NCBI GenBank assembly: GCA_035934405.1
Contig: DASYXW010000012.1
Coordinates: 62,001 to 126,000 of the forward strand
Length of the DNA: 64,000 nucleotides
DNA from: DASYXW01 sp035934405
GTDB lineage: Bacteria > Acidobacteriota > Terriglobia > UBA7540
Direction: 5' to 3'
This document shows, piece by piece, positions 35,504 to 43,209 of the stretch. Both the position numbers and the translations under genes were made by a program. Numbering within the stretch: position 1 is the first letter of the stretch; the number at the start of each line of letters is the position of its first letter. The notes under the pieces were generated by a model, which saw only the letters and a program-made list of their open reading frames with translations, did no database searches and was not told where the DNA came from.

Positions 35504-36145
35504 TCACAGAATTTCCACTTGGCAATTCTTCACCAGCGACTTGAACTTCAACGCATCCGCGTCGCTGCCCACGATGGCCGCGTAGTGCATGGGCACGGCG
35601 ATCTGGGGATTAATCGCCACCGCGGCTTCCGCCGCTTCTTCCGCCGTCATTACATAAGTGCCGGAGACCGGCAGCAGCGCGATGTCGCAGCGGATGGATT
35701 TCATTTCGGGGATGAAGTCGGTGTCCGCCGCAAAATAGACGGTGGTACCGTCCATCTTGACGATGAACCCCACACGCTTCTCACTCTTAGGGTGAAACGC
35801 GCGTCCTGGCTCGCGGAACTTGTTCACGTTGTAAGCCGGCACGGCGCTAATCTCCACCTTGCCGACGAGGTGTTTCCCGCCCGGATCGATAAACAGCTTC
35901 TCTTTCACCTTGATATCCTTCAGTCCGTCCTGGCAAAGCGGACTGGCGACAATCGTGGTGCCGGGGAAGATGACTTTGTTCAGGTCGTCCAGGCTCAAGT
36001 GATCGAAGTGCTCGTGACTGAGCAGCACGATGTCGGCTTCATCGCTCCGGGTCACCTTGAAGGGATCGGTGTAGATCACCTTCGAGCCCGCGATCTTGAA
36101 AGTATCGTGAGCAATTCGCGTGATTTCGAGATTTAGCAGTTTCAT
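35504..36145 (-). CDS. MBL-fold metal-dependent hydrolase (UlaG-like)
   Basis: This 213-residue protein has the metallo-beta-lactamase signature HEHFDHLS at about 43-50, a further ligand in AADTDF (about 140) and PMHYA near the C-terminus. It resembles the UPF0173/UlaG group, which hydrolyses small esters, phosphodiesters or lactones. No signal peptide is seen. ATG 36145 has taaggagg upstream. The substrate is not predictable. Confidence 0.85.
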   Translation of the reverse strand: MKLLNLEITRIAHDTFKIAGSKVIYTDPFKVTRSDEADIVLLSHEHFDHLSLDDLNKVIFPGTTIVASPLCQDGLKDIKVKEKLFIDPGGKHLVGKVEISAVPAYNVNKFREPGRAFHPKSEKRVGFIVKMDGTTVYFAADTDFIPEMKSIRCDIALLPVSGTYVMTAEEAAEAAVAINPQIAVPMHYAAIVGSDADALKFKSLVKNCQVEIL

Positions 36146-36170
36146 TCTTGCGCCTCCTTACCTGGGCCTG

Positions 36171-37148
36171 CTAGCAACCCAACAGCCGCGCCGCCTCCTT
36201 CGCAAAGTATGTCAGAATGATTCCCGCGCCGGCGCGCCGGATGGCGGTGAGCGACTCCATCATGATGCGCTCGCGGTCCACCCAGCCTCGCTCGGCCGCC
36301 GCCGCGATCAGCGAAAATTCGCCGCTCACCTGGTAGGCGGCAATTGGGACGTCAAACCGCTGGCGGGCGAGCGCGATGACATCGAGGTAGGACAGCGCCG
36401 GCTTCACCATGATGATGTCCGCGCCCTCCTCGATGTCGAGTGCGATCTCACGCAGGGCCTCGCGCTGATTGGCGGGGTCCATCTGGTAGCTCTTGCGGTC
36501 GCCGAACTTGGGGGCGGAGTCCGCCGCCTCGCGGAACGGCCCGTAGAACGCGGAGGCGTACTTGGCGGCATAAGCCAGGATCGGTGTTTCGGTGAATTCG
36601 TTGTGGTCGAGCTCGGCGCGGATGCGCGCCACGCGGCCGTCCATCATGTCGGAAGGGGCAATGATGTCGGCACCCGCCTCGACCTGCGTCAGCGCCGTCT
36701 TGGCCAGCAAATCGAGCGTGGAATCGTTGTCCACTTCTCCGTTCTGGATCAGGCCGCAGTGCCCGTGACTGGTGTATTCGTCCAGGCACACATCGCAGAT
36801 CACGATCAAGTCTGGCGCGGCTTTCTTGACGGCCCGCACCGCGCGCTGCACGATGCCGTCCGGGTGATAAGCGCCCGAGCCCACTTCGTCTTTGTGCTCG
36901 GGAATCCCAAACAGAATCACCGCCGGAACGCCGAGGTCGAATACTGACTTGCATTCCCCCGTCAGCAAATCCACTGACCAGCGATAGTTGCCAGGCATGG
37001 AGCCAATCTCGTCTTTCACGCCTGAGCCGGGGCAGACGAACAGCGGGTAGACGAACGAGCGCGCGCTTAAGCTGGTTTCGCGCACCATGCCGCGAAGCGC
37101 CTCGGTGCGGCGCAGACGGCGCGGGCGATGAATGGGAAAAGACATCAT
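36171..37148 (-). CDS. hemB: Delta-aminolevulinic acid dehydratase (porphobilinogen synthase)
   Basis: This 325-residue enzyme joins two aminolevulinate molecules to porphobilinogen in heme synthesis. The metal-binding CDVCLDEYTSHGHCG (about 122-136) contains the three cysteines of zinc-type enzymes. Schiff-base lysines are in YAAKYASAFYGPF and IMVKPALSYLD. The family signature is complete. The start is ATG 37148, with GAGG 4 nt upstream, or 37145; an earlier GTG is unlikely. Only 22 bp lie between its stop and the MBL gene start, so the two may be cotranscribed. Confidence 0.95.
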   Translation of the reverse strand: MMSFPIHRPRRLRRTEALRGMVRETSLSARSFVYPLFVCPGSGVKDEIGSMPGNYRWSVDLLTGECKSVFDLGVPAVILFGIPEHKDEVGSGAYHPDGIVQRAVRAVKKAAPDLIVICDVCLDEYTSHGHCGLIQNGEVDNDSTLDLLAKTALTQVEAGADIIAPSDMMDGRVARIRAELDHNEFTETPILAYAAKYASAFYGPFREAADSAPKFGDRKSYQMDPANQREALREIALDIEEGADIIMVKPALSYLDVIALARQRFDVPIAAYQVSGEFSLIAAAAERGWVDRERIMMESLTAIRRAGAGIILTYFAKEAARLLGC

Positions 37149-37270
37149 GCACCTCACAGCTTTCAGGCGTCAGCGATCAACATGAATCCATATCCGAGCT
37201 TCACTCCATCAGCCCGCGCGAACGTTAGGGCACGCCCTTCGCTGTCTGCTGAGAGCCAAAAGTTGACTGC

Positions 37271-39757
37271 TCATTTGTACAGCCGGTCTCTCGACCTCAA
37301 GTTCCCGAACGACCCGACATTGGCCAGCGACAGCGCGATGCGGAACTGATTCTCATCCCGCAGCGGCCCGAGATTGAACCGGTTGTAGCCGATGTCCAGG
37401 CCGAGGCAACCCAAATTATACGTGACTTGGCCGACCAGCGCATTGGCGACCTGCTGGCTGAGATTGTAGTTGATGCCGAAAGCGGCACTCAAGCCCTTGT
37501 GGCTGGCGTTCCCATAGATCACTCTCGCATTGAGCAGGTTGAATGAAGGCTGCGGAGAAGCCGTGCCGCTGGTCGGAATGCTAAACCCTTCGCTTTGCTC
37601 GCGGCTGATGAAGAAATCCGTCGCCTGCAGGCTGAAGTCGCCGTGATGCACGCCCGACGTGATCCCCGCGTTCAGCACTCCGCCGCCGCTCGGATTGAAA
37701 TCCGCGCGCAGCTCAGTGTCATAGTTCGAAAAGGGAGCAAACTTCAGCACGCTCACCACCGGGGAGAGACGCCGTCCCTGGGCAAAGGGGAATGCCGTGA
37801 GGTCGAGAGTGGGCTCGAAGACGTTGCGGCCCGGCGCGAGCGCACCGCCGAAAGTGGGATCGAAATAGTACTTCTGGGTCAGGCTAAGCGAAAGCAATTC
37901 CCGCGCCTGGGGCTGGTCAGAGTTGTCGGCGTGGTCATCCGGCGCGCTGGCCCGTCCGAACAGTGTGCTCTTGACGGAATACTCCACTTCATTCGTCTCC
38001 GCCAGAATGTCGGTCTCATCGAAGCGCACAATGTCCGTGATCTCGCCCGGATCGGTCGCCCGCACCAGGCGATAGCGGATGTCAGGCTCGATCACGTGCT
38101 TCAGGCGATAGTGGTGGATGCGCCGGTCGAACACGCGTTCGAGAGAAGGCGGGCGAAGATCGAACGAGAAATCGCCCAGCAGTCGGGTGAGCGGATGATC
38201 GGCGCCGAGCAAACTCGTTCCGTAGTGCGTGGCTTCTACGCCGGCCGAGGGCGTGAAATGAAAGCCCCAAAACCCGGCCGTCCGCAGAGTGAGCTCGGGA
38301 TGAAAGTCCAAGCGTTCCGAGAGCGCGGGCGTGCTGAAGCCCGGCTCCGTGCGGTTGAGGCCGGCGGCACTCGAATCAAAACTCCAATACAGGGGCGTGC
38401 CGCCGATCCGTCGGTCGAGACTCGAAAAGTCGACGCTGGGCGTGTGCTGGATGACGATGGAGTTGCCGGGAATCTGCTGCGTGGAGAGAAAATCCTGATA
38501 GCGCTCGGCGTAAAAGTTCAGGCTGTAGCCGTCAAAGTTTTTGGTCAGAAAACCCGTCTGGTGCGCTTCCGAGCTGACCGCCTCGTTGAAGTTACCGCTG
38601 AAGGTGAGCCGGAAAGCGAGCGAGTTGATGTAATCCACGTCGAGCACGCCGCGAAAGCCGTCGCCCAAGTCGGCGGCCTTGCCCACGGCCCGCACGCTGT
38701 TCCCCGAGGCGTCCACCCGGCCGATGGTTGTGGTGGATGCACCGCCGCCCGGCGTCGTCGTGGTGGTAATCGGCGCCTGGATCCCGCGGTCGTTGATGCC
38801 AAAGTAGTCCACCGTAAGCTCGCTGGTGGGGCTGGGGCGGGCGCGAAACCGGCCGCTGCGTTCAAGGCCTCGCTTGCTGTAATTCTCGAGACCTAACAAC
38901 AGATCGGCGCTGGGATTGATGGCCCAGAAAAAGCCGTCGCCGATGATGCTCCCCTTCTGCGACGAATTGCCCACTTGCGGCAGCAGAAAGCCGGTCTGGC
39001 GCGGGTTGCGGGCGATCGAGTGAACCAGAACGGGCGCGTAAAAAACTGGCACGCGCAGCAGCCGGAACGTGTCGCCGTAGCTCACCGCTTTGTCGTCCAC
39101 CTTCAGCCGGGCCCGATGAACGGCCAGCGACCAGCCCGTGGTTTCGTCGTCGCAGGAGCTGACGCGTCCGTTCTCCACCTCGTAGGTATCTTCATCGAGC
39201 CTGCGCACTTCGCGGGCGCGCACGTAAAACGGGTTTCCCGTCACCAGCGCCCGGGTGCGGGGGTGCGCCGAGGAGCGCACGTAGCCTTTGACACCGGAAA
39301 AACTTCCCGCGCCGGTGAGCACGTTGTACTCGCCGGAGTCCGCCTTCAAGTGAGCCTTGGGGGCGTCAAAAATCACAGCGCCGCGGGCGACGATCTCGCC
39401 GCTCGCGCGGTTGTAAGTGGCTTCGTCAGTGGTGATTCGTAGGTCCCGGTACGTCACCTCCACGTGACCCAGCAGGCTGTACGTATCCCCTATCTTCTGC
39501 TGAGAGTCGGCGCGAGTGGTGACCGTTGAACGGCTGTCTTCAAACTCCGGCCGCTCTTGCGCCGGCAGCTCGGGAGAGAAAGCCTCGAACGCGCGGCATC
39601 CGGCGGATGCCTTCGCAGCGAGGGTAATGAAGGATGACGCGCTTTGGGCCGGCGCGGCTTTCGGAATGGAGACGAGCATTGAGCATCCGATGAAGGAAAG
39701 AATCCACAGCCCGTGTCGCGTGCGTTGCCCCTCAAGCTTCTGACTCATGCGGCGCAT
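37271..39757 (-). CDS. lptD: LPS-assembly protein LptD-like outer-membrane protein
   Basis: This 828-residue protein has a signal-like N-terminus (about 15-37). An OstA/LptA-like periplasmic domain follows (about 85-230; LLGHVEVTYRDLRITTDEA). The long C-terminal domain is a beta-barrel (about 250-828; VPVFYAPVLVHSIARNPRQTG). LptD with LptE inserts LPS into the outer membrane. Sequence similarity to the proteobacterial protein looks low, as usual outside that phylum. Start at 39757 or ATG 39748. Together with the Kdo-hydroxylase-like gene it supports an LPS-bearing outer membrane. Confidence 0.85.
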   Translation of the reverse strand: MRRMSQKLEGQRTRHGLWILSFIGCSMLVSIPKAAPAQSASSFITLAAKASAGCRAFEAFSPELPAQERPEFEDSRSTVTTRADSQQKIGDTYSLLGHVEVTYRDLRITTDEATYNRASGEIVARGAVIFDAPKAHLKADSGEYNVLTGAGSFSGVKGYVRSSAHPRTRALVTGNPFYVRAREVRRLDEDTYEVENGRVSSCDDETTGWSLAVHRARLKVDDKAVSYGDTFRLLRVPVFYAPVLVHSIARNPRQTGFLLPQVGNSSQKGSIIGDGFFWAINPSADLLLGLENYSKRGLERSGRFRARPSPTSELTVDYFGINDRGIQAPITTTTTPGGGASTTTIGRVDASGNSVRAVGKAADLGDGFRGVLDVDYINSLAFRLTFSGNFNEAVSSEAHQTGFLTKNFDGYSLNFYAERYQDFLSTQQIPGNSIVIQHTPSVDFSSLDRRIGGTPLYWSFDSSAAGLNRTEPGFSTPALSERLDFHPELTLRTAGFWGFHFTPSAGVEATHYGTSLLGADHPLTRLLGDFSFDLRPPSLERVFDRRIHHYRLKHVIEPDIRYRLVRATDPGEITDIVRFDETDILAETNEVEYSVKSTLFGRASAPDDHADNSDQPQARELLSLSLTQKYYFDPTFGGALAPGRNVFEPTLDLTAFPFAQGRRLSPVVSVLKFAPFSNYDTELRADFNPSGGGVLNAGITSGVHHGDFSLQATDFFISREQSEGFSIPTSGTASPQPSFNLLNARVIYGNASHKGLSAAFGINYNLSQQVANALVGQVTYNLGCLGLDIGYNRFNLGPLRDENQFRIALSLANVGSFGNLRSRDRLYK

Positions 39758-39833
39758 TCGTGCTCTAGGCTACCTGCTCCTCCGATGGTGAATTCCCCTG
39801 CTGGGCGCGAGAAGCCATTTTAGTCGAATGCCT

Positions 39834-39862
39834 TTGCTTCGGGGAGCGGTTTTTGCTAGGAT
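39834..39862 (+). promoter_or_regulatory. Possible sigma70-type promoter of the RDD gene
   Basis: TTGCTT (39834-39839), 17-bp spacer, TAGGAT (39857-39862), 38 bp before the GTG start. Confidence 0.5.
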
Positions 39863-39900
39863 AGGCGCTGGGGGGATGACTTCACAGGAGGTGGCGCGGA

Positions 39901-40968
39901 GTGAAGTGTCCCAAGTGCGGTTTCGTCAGCTTTCCCGGGCTCGCCGCGTGCAAGAAATGCGGACGCCCGTTCGATCCTTTCCCGGAGGCTGTTTCTTCCG
40001 GCTCAACGCGGTTCTCTCACCTAGTGTCCCTCGGCCAAGCCTCGGGGTCGGAGCCTCGCTTTGCGCGCCAGTCGCTCGCGGAACGCGTGGCGCACTTCCG
40101 GCATCGCCAGGTCGGCTTGCGCGGCGGCGAGGGTTCTGATCGGACGCTGGAGTTCGACTTTGAGAACCGGAGCAGCGACGGCTCCTTCGAGACCGCTAGG
40201 GATGAACCCGATCTCGAGACCGATTTCGTGAATGGCCCGAAAGAGTCTGACCTCGTTGCCGGCCGCTGGCGGAGAAGCGAAGTCTCCCTCGATGCAATCT
40301 CGCTCGACGACGCGCCGAAGGGCTCGACCCCTGACTTATCGGGCCTCGATGGAGCTGGCGACTGGACTGGCGAGTGGACCGCCGAATGGACGATCGATGC
40401 GCGGTCGGGCCTGGCAGATTCCAGTCCGGTCGAGATCGTCCTCGGCAACGCCCCCGGCGCCGAAGCGGATCCCCGGTTCGATTCGGTGCTGCCCGATTCG
40501 GCGCCCCTCGGCCGGCGCTTCAGCGCTGGCCTCCTTGACGCCCTGATGCTGACAGCGGCCGCCTCCCTCTTCGTCTTGGTCTTCTGGGTTACGGGCGGGC
40601 GCTTCCACGCTCAGCCGGCCGAGTTGGCGGTGGCCGCGTTCGTCGGCGCGTTCTTCGTGCTCTTCTATTTCGGGCTGTTCGGCGCGCTCGCCCTGGCGAC
40701 GCCCGGCGAGCGGTGGTGCGGGCTCATGGTCCGCAATCTTGATGGCGGATTCCCCGCGCCGCAGGAATCGTTGTGGCGGGCGCTAGGCTACCTGGTCTCG
40801 ATTTCCGCCCTGATGGTGGGATTCATCTGGGCGCTGGTCGATAGCGACGGCCTGACGTGGCACGACCGCATGTCGGGCACATACTTAGGGATCAGGGGCC
40901 AGGGAAACCGAAGAATGGTGATGGAGGACGTGCAGGACTCTCACCTTCGCCTGACCTCCGAACCCTGA
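39901..40968 (+). CDS. Zinc-ribbon / RDD-domain membrane protein
   Basis: This 355-residue protein starts MKCPKCGFVSFPGLAACKKC, a two-CxxC zinc ribbon. A hydrophilic acidic linker of about 190 residues follows, then an RDD domain with three hydrophobic segments (LLDALMLTAAASLFVLVFWV, AFVGAFFVLFYFGLFGALAL, LGYLVSISALMVGFIWALV). RDD proteins are thought to move ions or small solutes; the role here is unknown. Start GTG 39901 with aggagg about 10 nt upstream. Confidence 0.85.
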   Translation: MKCPKCGFVSFPGLAACKKCGRPFDPFPEAVSSGSTRFSHLVSLGQASGSEPRFARQSLAERVAHFRHRQVGLRGGEGSDRTLEFDFENRSSDGSFETARDEPDLETDFVNGPKESDLVAGRWRRSEVSLDAISLDDAPKGSTPDLSGLDGAGDWTGEWTAEWTIDARSGLADSSPVEIVLGNAPGAEADPRFDSVLPDSAPLGRRFSAGLLDALMLTAAASLFVLVFWVTGGRFHAQPAELAVAAFVGAFFVLFYFGLFGALALATPGERWCGLMVRNLDGGFPAPQESLWRALGYLVSISALMVGFIWALVDSDGLTWHDRMSGTYLGIRGQGNRRMVMEDVQDSHLRLTSEP

Positions 40969-40996
40969 CCCCGATCCCTGTTTTTATGCGCGGGTG

Positions 40997-41025
40997 GCGG
41001 CGACATTGTTTTGCCATGTCGCCGC
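40997..41025. terminator. Strong hairpin after the RDD gene, possible terminator
   Basis: GCGGCGACAT and ATGTCGCCGC form a perfect 10-bp stem with a 9-nt loop, 29 bp after the RDD stop. There is no clean T-tract on either side, so it could also be a REP-like palindrome. IS110-family elements often sit beside such palindromes, and one starts just downstream. Confidence 0.45.
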
Positions 41026-41059
41026 TTGGTTCGGCGGCCCGTGCCCAAAGCGAACGCAC

Positions 41060-41219
41060 ACATGAAAGGCGATGTATGCGTCACGCATTATAAAAGGGCG
41101 CCCCTTTGGGGTAGGCTTGGTTGCTGTGTTGAGCAATCAACCGAAACCTGACGAAAGGAGCACCCGATGAATAGTGTGAAGCACATTGGATTGGATGTCC
41201 ACCAGTCTGACGATCTCGG
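41060..41219 (+). mobile_element. Left-end remnant of an IS110-family element
   Basis: At 41167 an ATG behind aaaggag begins MNSVKHIGLDVHQS, the start of IS110-type transposases (GLDVHKS motif with the first catalytic Asp). After 14 codons the similarity stops where an IS256-type element begins (41220). The upstream 100 bp hold an inverted repeat (ggttgct / agcaatcaacc). In the IS110 group the upstream non-coding region encodes the guide (bridge) RNA. The boundary at the left is approximate. Confidence 0.6.
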
Positions 41220-41951
41220 GGTGACGTCTAGCTACTTGTGTAAAAATCTTGAGGGTGCGGTTTTTCCATTCTTCGTTGAAGCGGCTAAAGATGGCATAGA
41301 TGATCCGGTCGACGCTGGCCACATTGGTAAAGACGACCATGGGTCGGGTGCGTCGGCGCACCTCCACAAAGCAGCGTTCAATGGCGTTGGTGGTTCTCAA
41401 TTTCTTCCACAGGTGGCGAGGGAAAGAGTAGAGGTTGAGGAGCTCCGGCAGGTCCTGCTCCAAGCGACGCACCAGCCGGGGATAAGTGTCCTGCCAGCGG
41501 TGTTGGAAATGCCGGAAGGCCTGGCGGGATTCGGCCAAGCCGGGCGCCAAGTAGATTTTCTGGGCCTCCGCCTTGACCTGGTCCCGATCGCGGTGCCGCA
41601 CCGCCCCGAGCAGATTGCGCATCTTATGCACCCAACAGCGTTGATGCAGCACCCCGGCGTACATAACTTGGATGGACGCAGCCAAACCCGCCGGTAGGAC
41701 CCGTTGCGATGATCGATCCGGACTTCGCCTTCGGCCGGGCGCTCATGCCATTTCAGCCCCAGGTACTGTTCCCTCTGCTGCTCCGAGCCGGCTTTCAAGA
41801 CCGCTTCCAGGGCCCTCCGCGCCTGGCCTTGAAAGTCTCCCCAAAAACTGTCCTGCCACTCCTCCACAAAATGTCCGAACTGTTCTGTGCTAGAGTCTCT
41901 TCGCATCAGGGTGGAGGCTCCTTCGTTGGAGATTTTTGTTGCTTCGAGCAC
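41137..41951 (-). pseudogene. IS256-family (mutator) transposase, deleted and frameshifted
   Basis: The N-terminal part (41951 to about 41697) reads GQARRALEAVL and then RIDHRNGSYRR, and the C-terminal part (about 41696-41137) reads AGLAASIQVMYAGVLHQRCW and continues to WKNRTLKIFTQ. The piece between, with the first two DDE aspartates, is missing and the two parts are in different frames. The C-terminal glutamate region remains. The right part then reads through the element end into flanking DNA. It cannot encode an active transposase. Confidence 0.85.
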
Positions 41952-42002
41952 AACAAAAACCTACACCCTCGTCCTTTTTACACAAACTAAGGTTACGTTA
42001 CC
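41220..42002 (-). mobile_element. Internally deleted IS256-family insertion sequence, 783 bp
   Basis: The ends carry imperfect terminal inverted repeats of about 30 bp: left ggtgacg...ttgtgtaaaaa, and right, read inward, ggtaacg...ttgtgtaaaaa; both contain the ttgtgtaaaa common in this family. An intact member is about 1.3 kb, so about 500 bp is missing. No clear 8-9 bp target duplication is visible. It is inserted in the IS110 remnant and ends 38 bp before mutY. Confidence 0.75.
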
Positions 42003-42039
42003 GTCGCCTCTAGGCTTTCAAGCCTCTAAGAGGAGACGC

Positions 42040-43194
42040 ATGATGCCGCCAATGCCGACACAGGCCAGATCCCGAGCGCCGTCCGCGAATCGCCGCCGCA
42101 CCCTCCTTGCTTGGTTCCGCAAGAACGCCCGCCCGCTTCCCTGGCGCCAGACGAAAGATCCGTACCGCGTCTGGGTCTCGGAGGTGATGCTCCAGCAGAC
42201 CCAAATCGCGACGGCGATTCCCTATTACCAGCGCTTTCTTCGAGCCTTTCCGACAGTCCGTCACTTGGCCGCTGCTCGGCTCGAACGCGTCCTCGAAGTC
42301 TGGTCCGGTCTCGGATACTATCGCCGCGCGCGGAACCTGCACTCAGCGGCGCAGAAAATCGTGCAGGAGTTTCATGGCGAGTTTCCCAACGAGTTCGACG
42401 CCATCCGGCCGCTTTCCGGCATCGGACGTTACACGGCGGGCGCCGTCCTCAGCATTGCCTACAACCTGCCGTACACCGTGCTCGATGGCAACGTGGCCCG
42501 CGTCGTCGCGCGCCTCGAAGCTCTGCGCGGCAACTTGCATGAGCCTGGTTTCCGGCATGCGGTCGAAGGCCAGTTGGAGTTGATGCTTTCGCGCCGCAGC
42601 CCGGGTGACTTCAACCAGGCGCTGATGGAACTGGGCGAAACGGTCTGCCTGCCGCGCGCGCCGCGCTGTCCAGCGTGCCCGCTCCGCCGCTCGTGCGCGG
42701 CTTTCCGCGCCGGCAACCCCGAGCGTTATCCCGCGCCGCGCCCACGACGAGCGACGGAACCGCGCTTCCTCGCCGCCGCGGTAGTCCGCCGGGGCCTGCG
42801 CCCGAACTCCGAATCCCGAATCCCGAACCTCGCTCACGTGGGCCAGGCGGGCCAGCTAGGTATGGTGCGCGGCCTGGACGACGGCCTGCTCGGCGACCTC
42901 TGGAACTTCCCTTCGGCGTTCGGCTCCTCGCCCGCAAAAGCTTTCGCCCGGCTTCGCGAAAAACTCGCCGGCGTGGTTCGCGGCGACATCGAATGGGGCA
43001 ACGGCGGGAAGGCGGTCGCCCGGCTGCGTCATGGCATCACTTACCGGGCCATCACGGTGGACGTTTACACCGCAACGATGCCCGCCTCAGCCGCCCGTTC
43101 CCTCCGATGGTTCCGGCCTCGCGAGCTCAACCAGGCCGCGATTTCACAATTGGCTCGCAAGGTCGCCGCAACCCTGGACAAACGTTTCCCCTGA
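42040..43194 (+). CDS. mutY: A/G-specific adenine DNA glycosylase
   Basis: This 384-residue enzyme removes adenine mispaired with 8-oxoguanine. The catalytic Glu is in WVSEVMLQQTQIATAIPYYQ, the helix-hairpin-helix LSGIGRYTAGAVLSIA carries VLDGNVARV with the second catalytic residue, and the [4Fe-4S] site is C-x6-C-x2-C-x5-C (about 205-222). A NUDIX-like C-terminal domain recognises the 8-oxoG. Between the two domains, residues about 255-264 (PNSESRIPNL) are encoded by a word repeat (42802-42830). ATG 42040 or 42043 follows aggag; the frame open back to 41887 is IS sequence. Confidence 0.93.
   Translation: MMPPMPTQARSRAPSANRRRTLLAWFRKNARPLPWRQTKDPYRVWVSEVMLQQTQIATAIPYYQRFLRAFPTVRHLAAARLERVLEVWSGLGYYRRARNLHSAAQKIVQEFHGEFPNEFDAIRPLSGIGRYTAGAVLSIAYNLPYTVLDGNVARVVARLEALRGNLHEPGFRHAVEGQLELMLSRRSPGDFNQALMELGETVCLPRAPRCPACPLRRSCAAFRAGNPERYPAPRPRRATEPRFLAAAVVRRGLRPNSESRIPNLAHVGQAGQLGMVRGLDDGLLGDLWNFPSAFGSSPAKAFARLREKLAGVVRGDIEWGNGGKAVARLRHGITYRAITVDVYTATMPASAARSLRWFRPRELNQAAISQLARKVAATLDKRFP
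42802..42830 (+). repeat. Word repeat inside mutY, 'gaatccc' family
   Basis: Direct copies of cgaactc/cgaatcc/cgaatcc/cgaacct occur in frame between the catalytic and NUDIX-like domains of mutY. The same word is found in the next gene at 43722-43798. Confidence 0.7.
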
Positions 43195-43209
43195 GTACAG
43201 AATTAGTAA

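Noticed and set aside
41167..41697. 176-residue + strand frame across the IS region
   Set aside because: Only its first 14 codons resemble a protein (IS110 type); the rest is antisense of the IS256 transposase.
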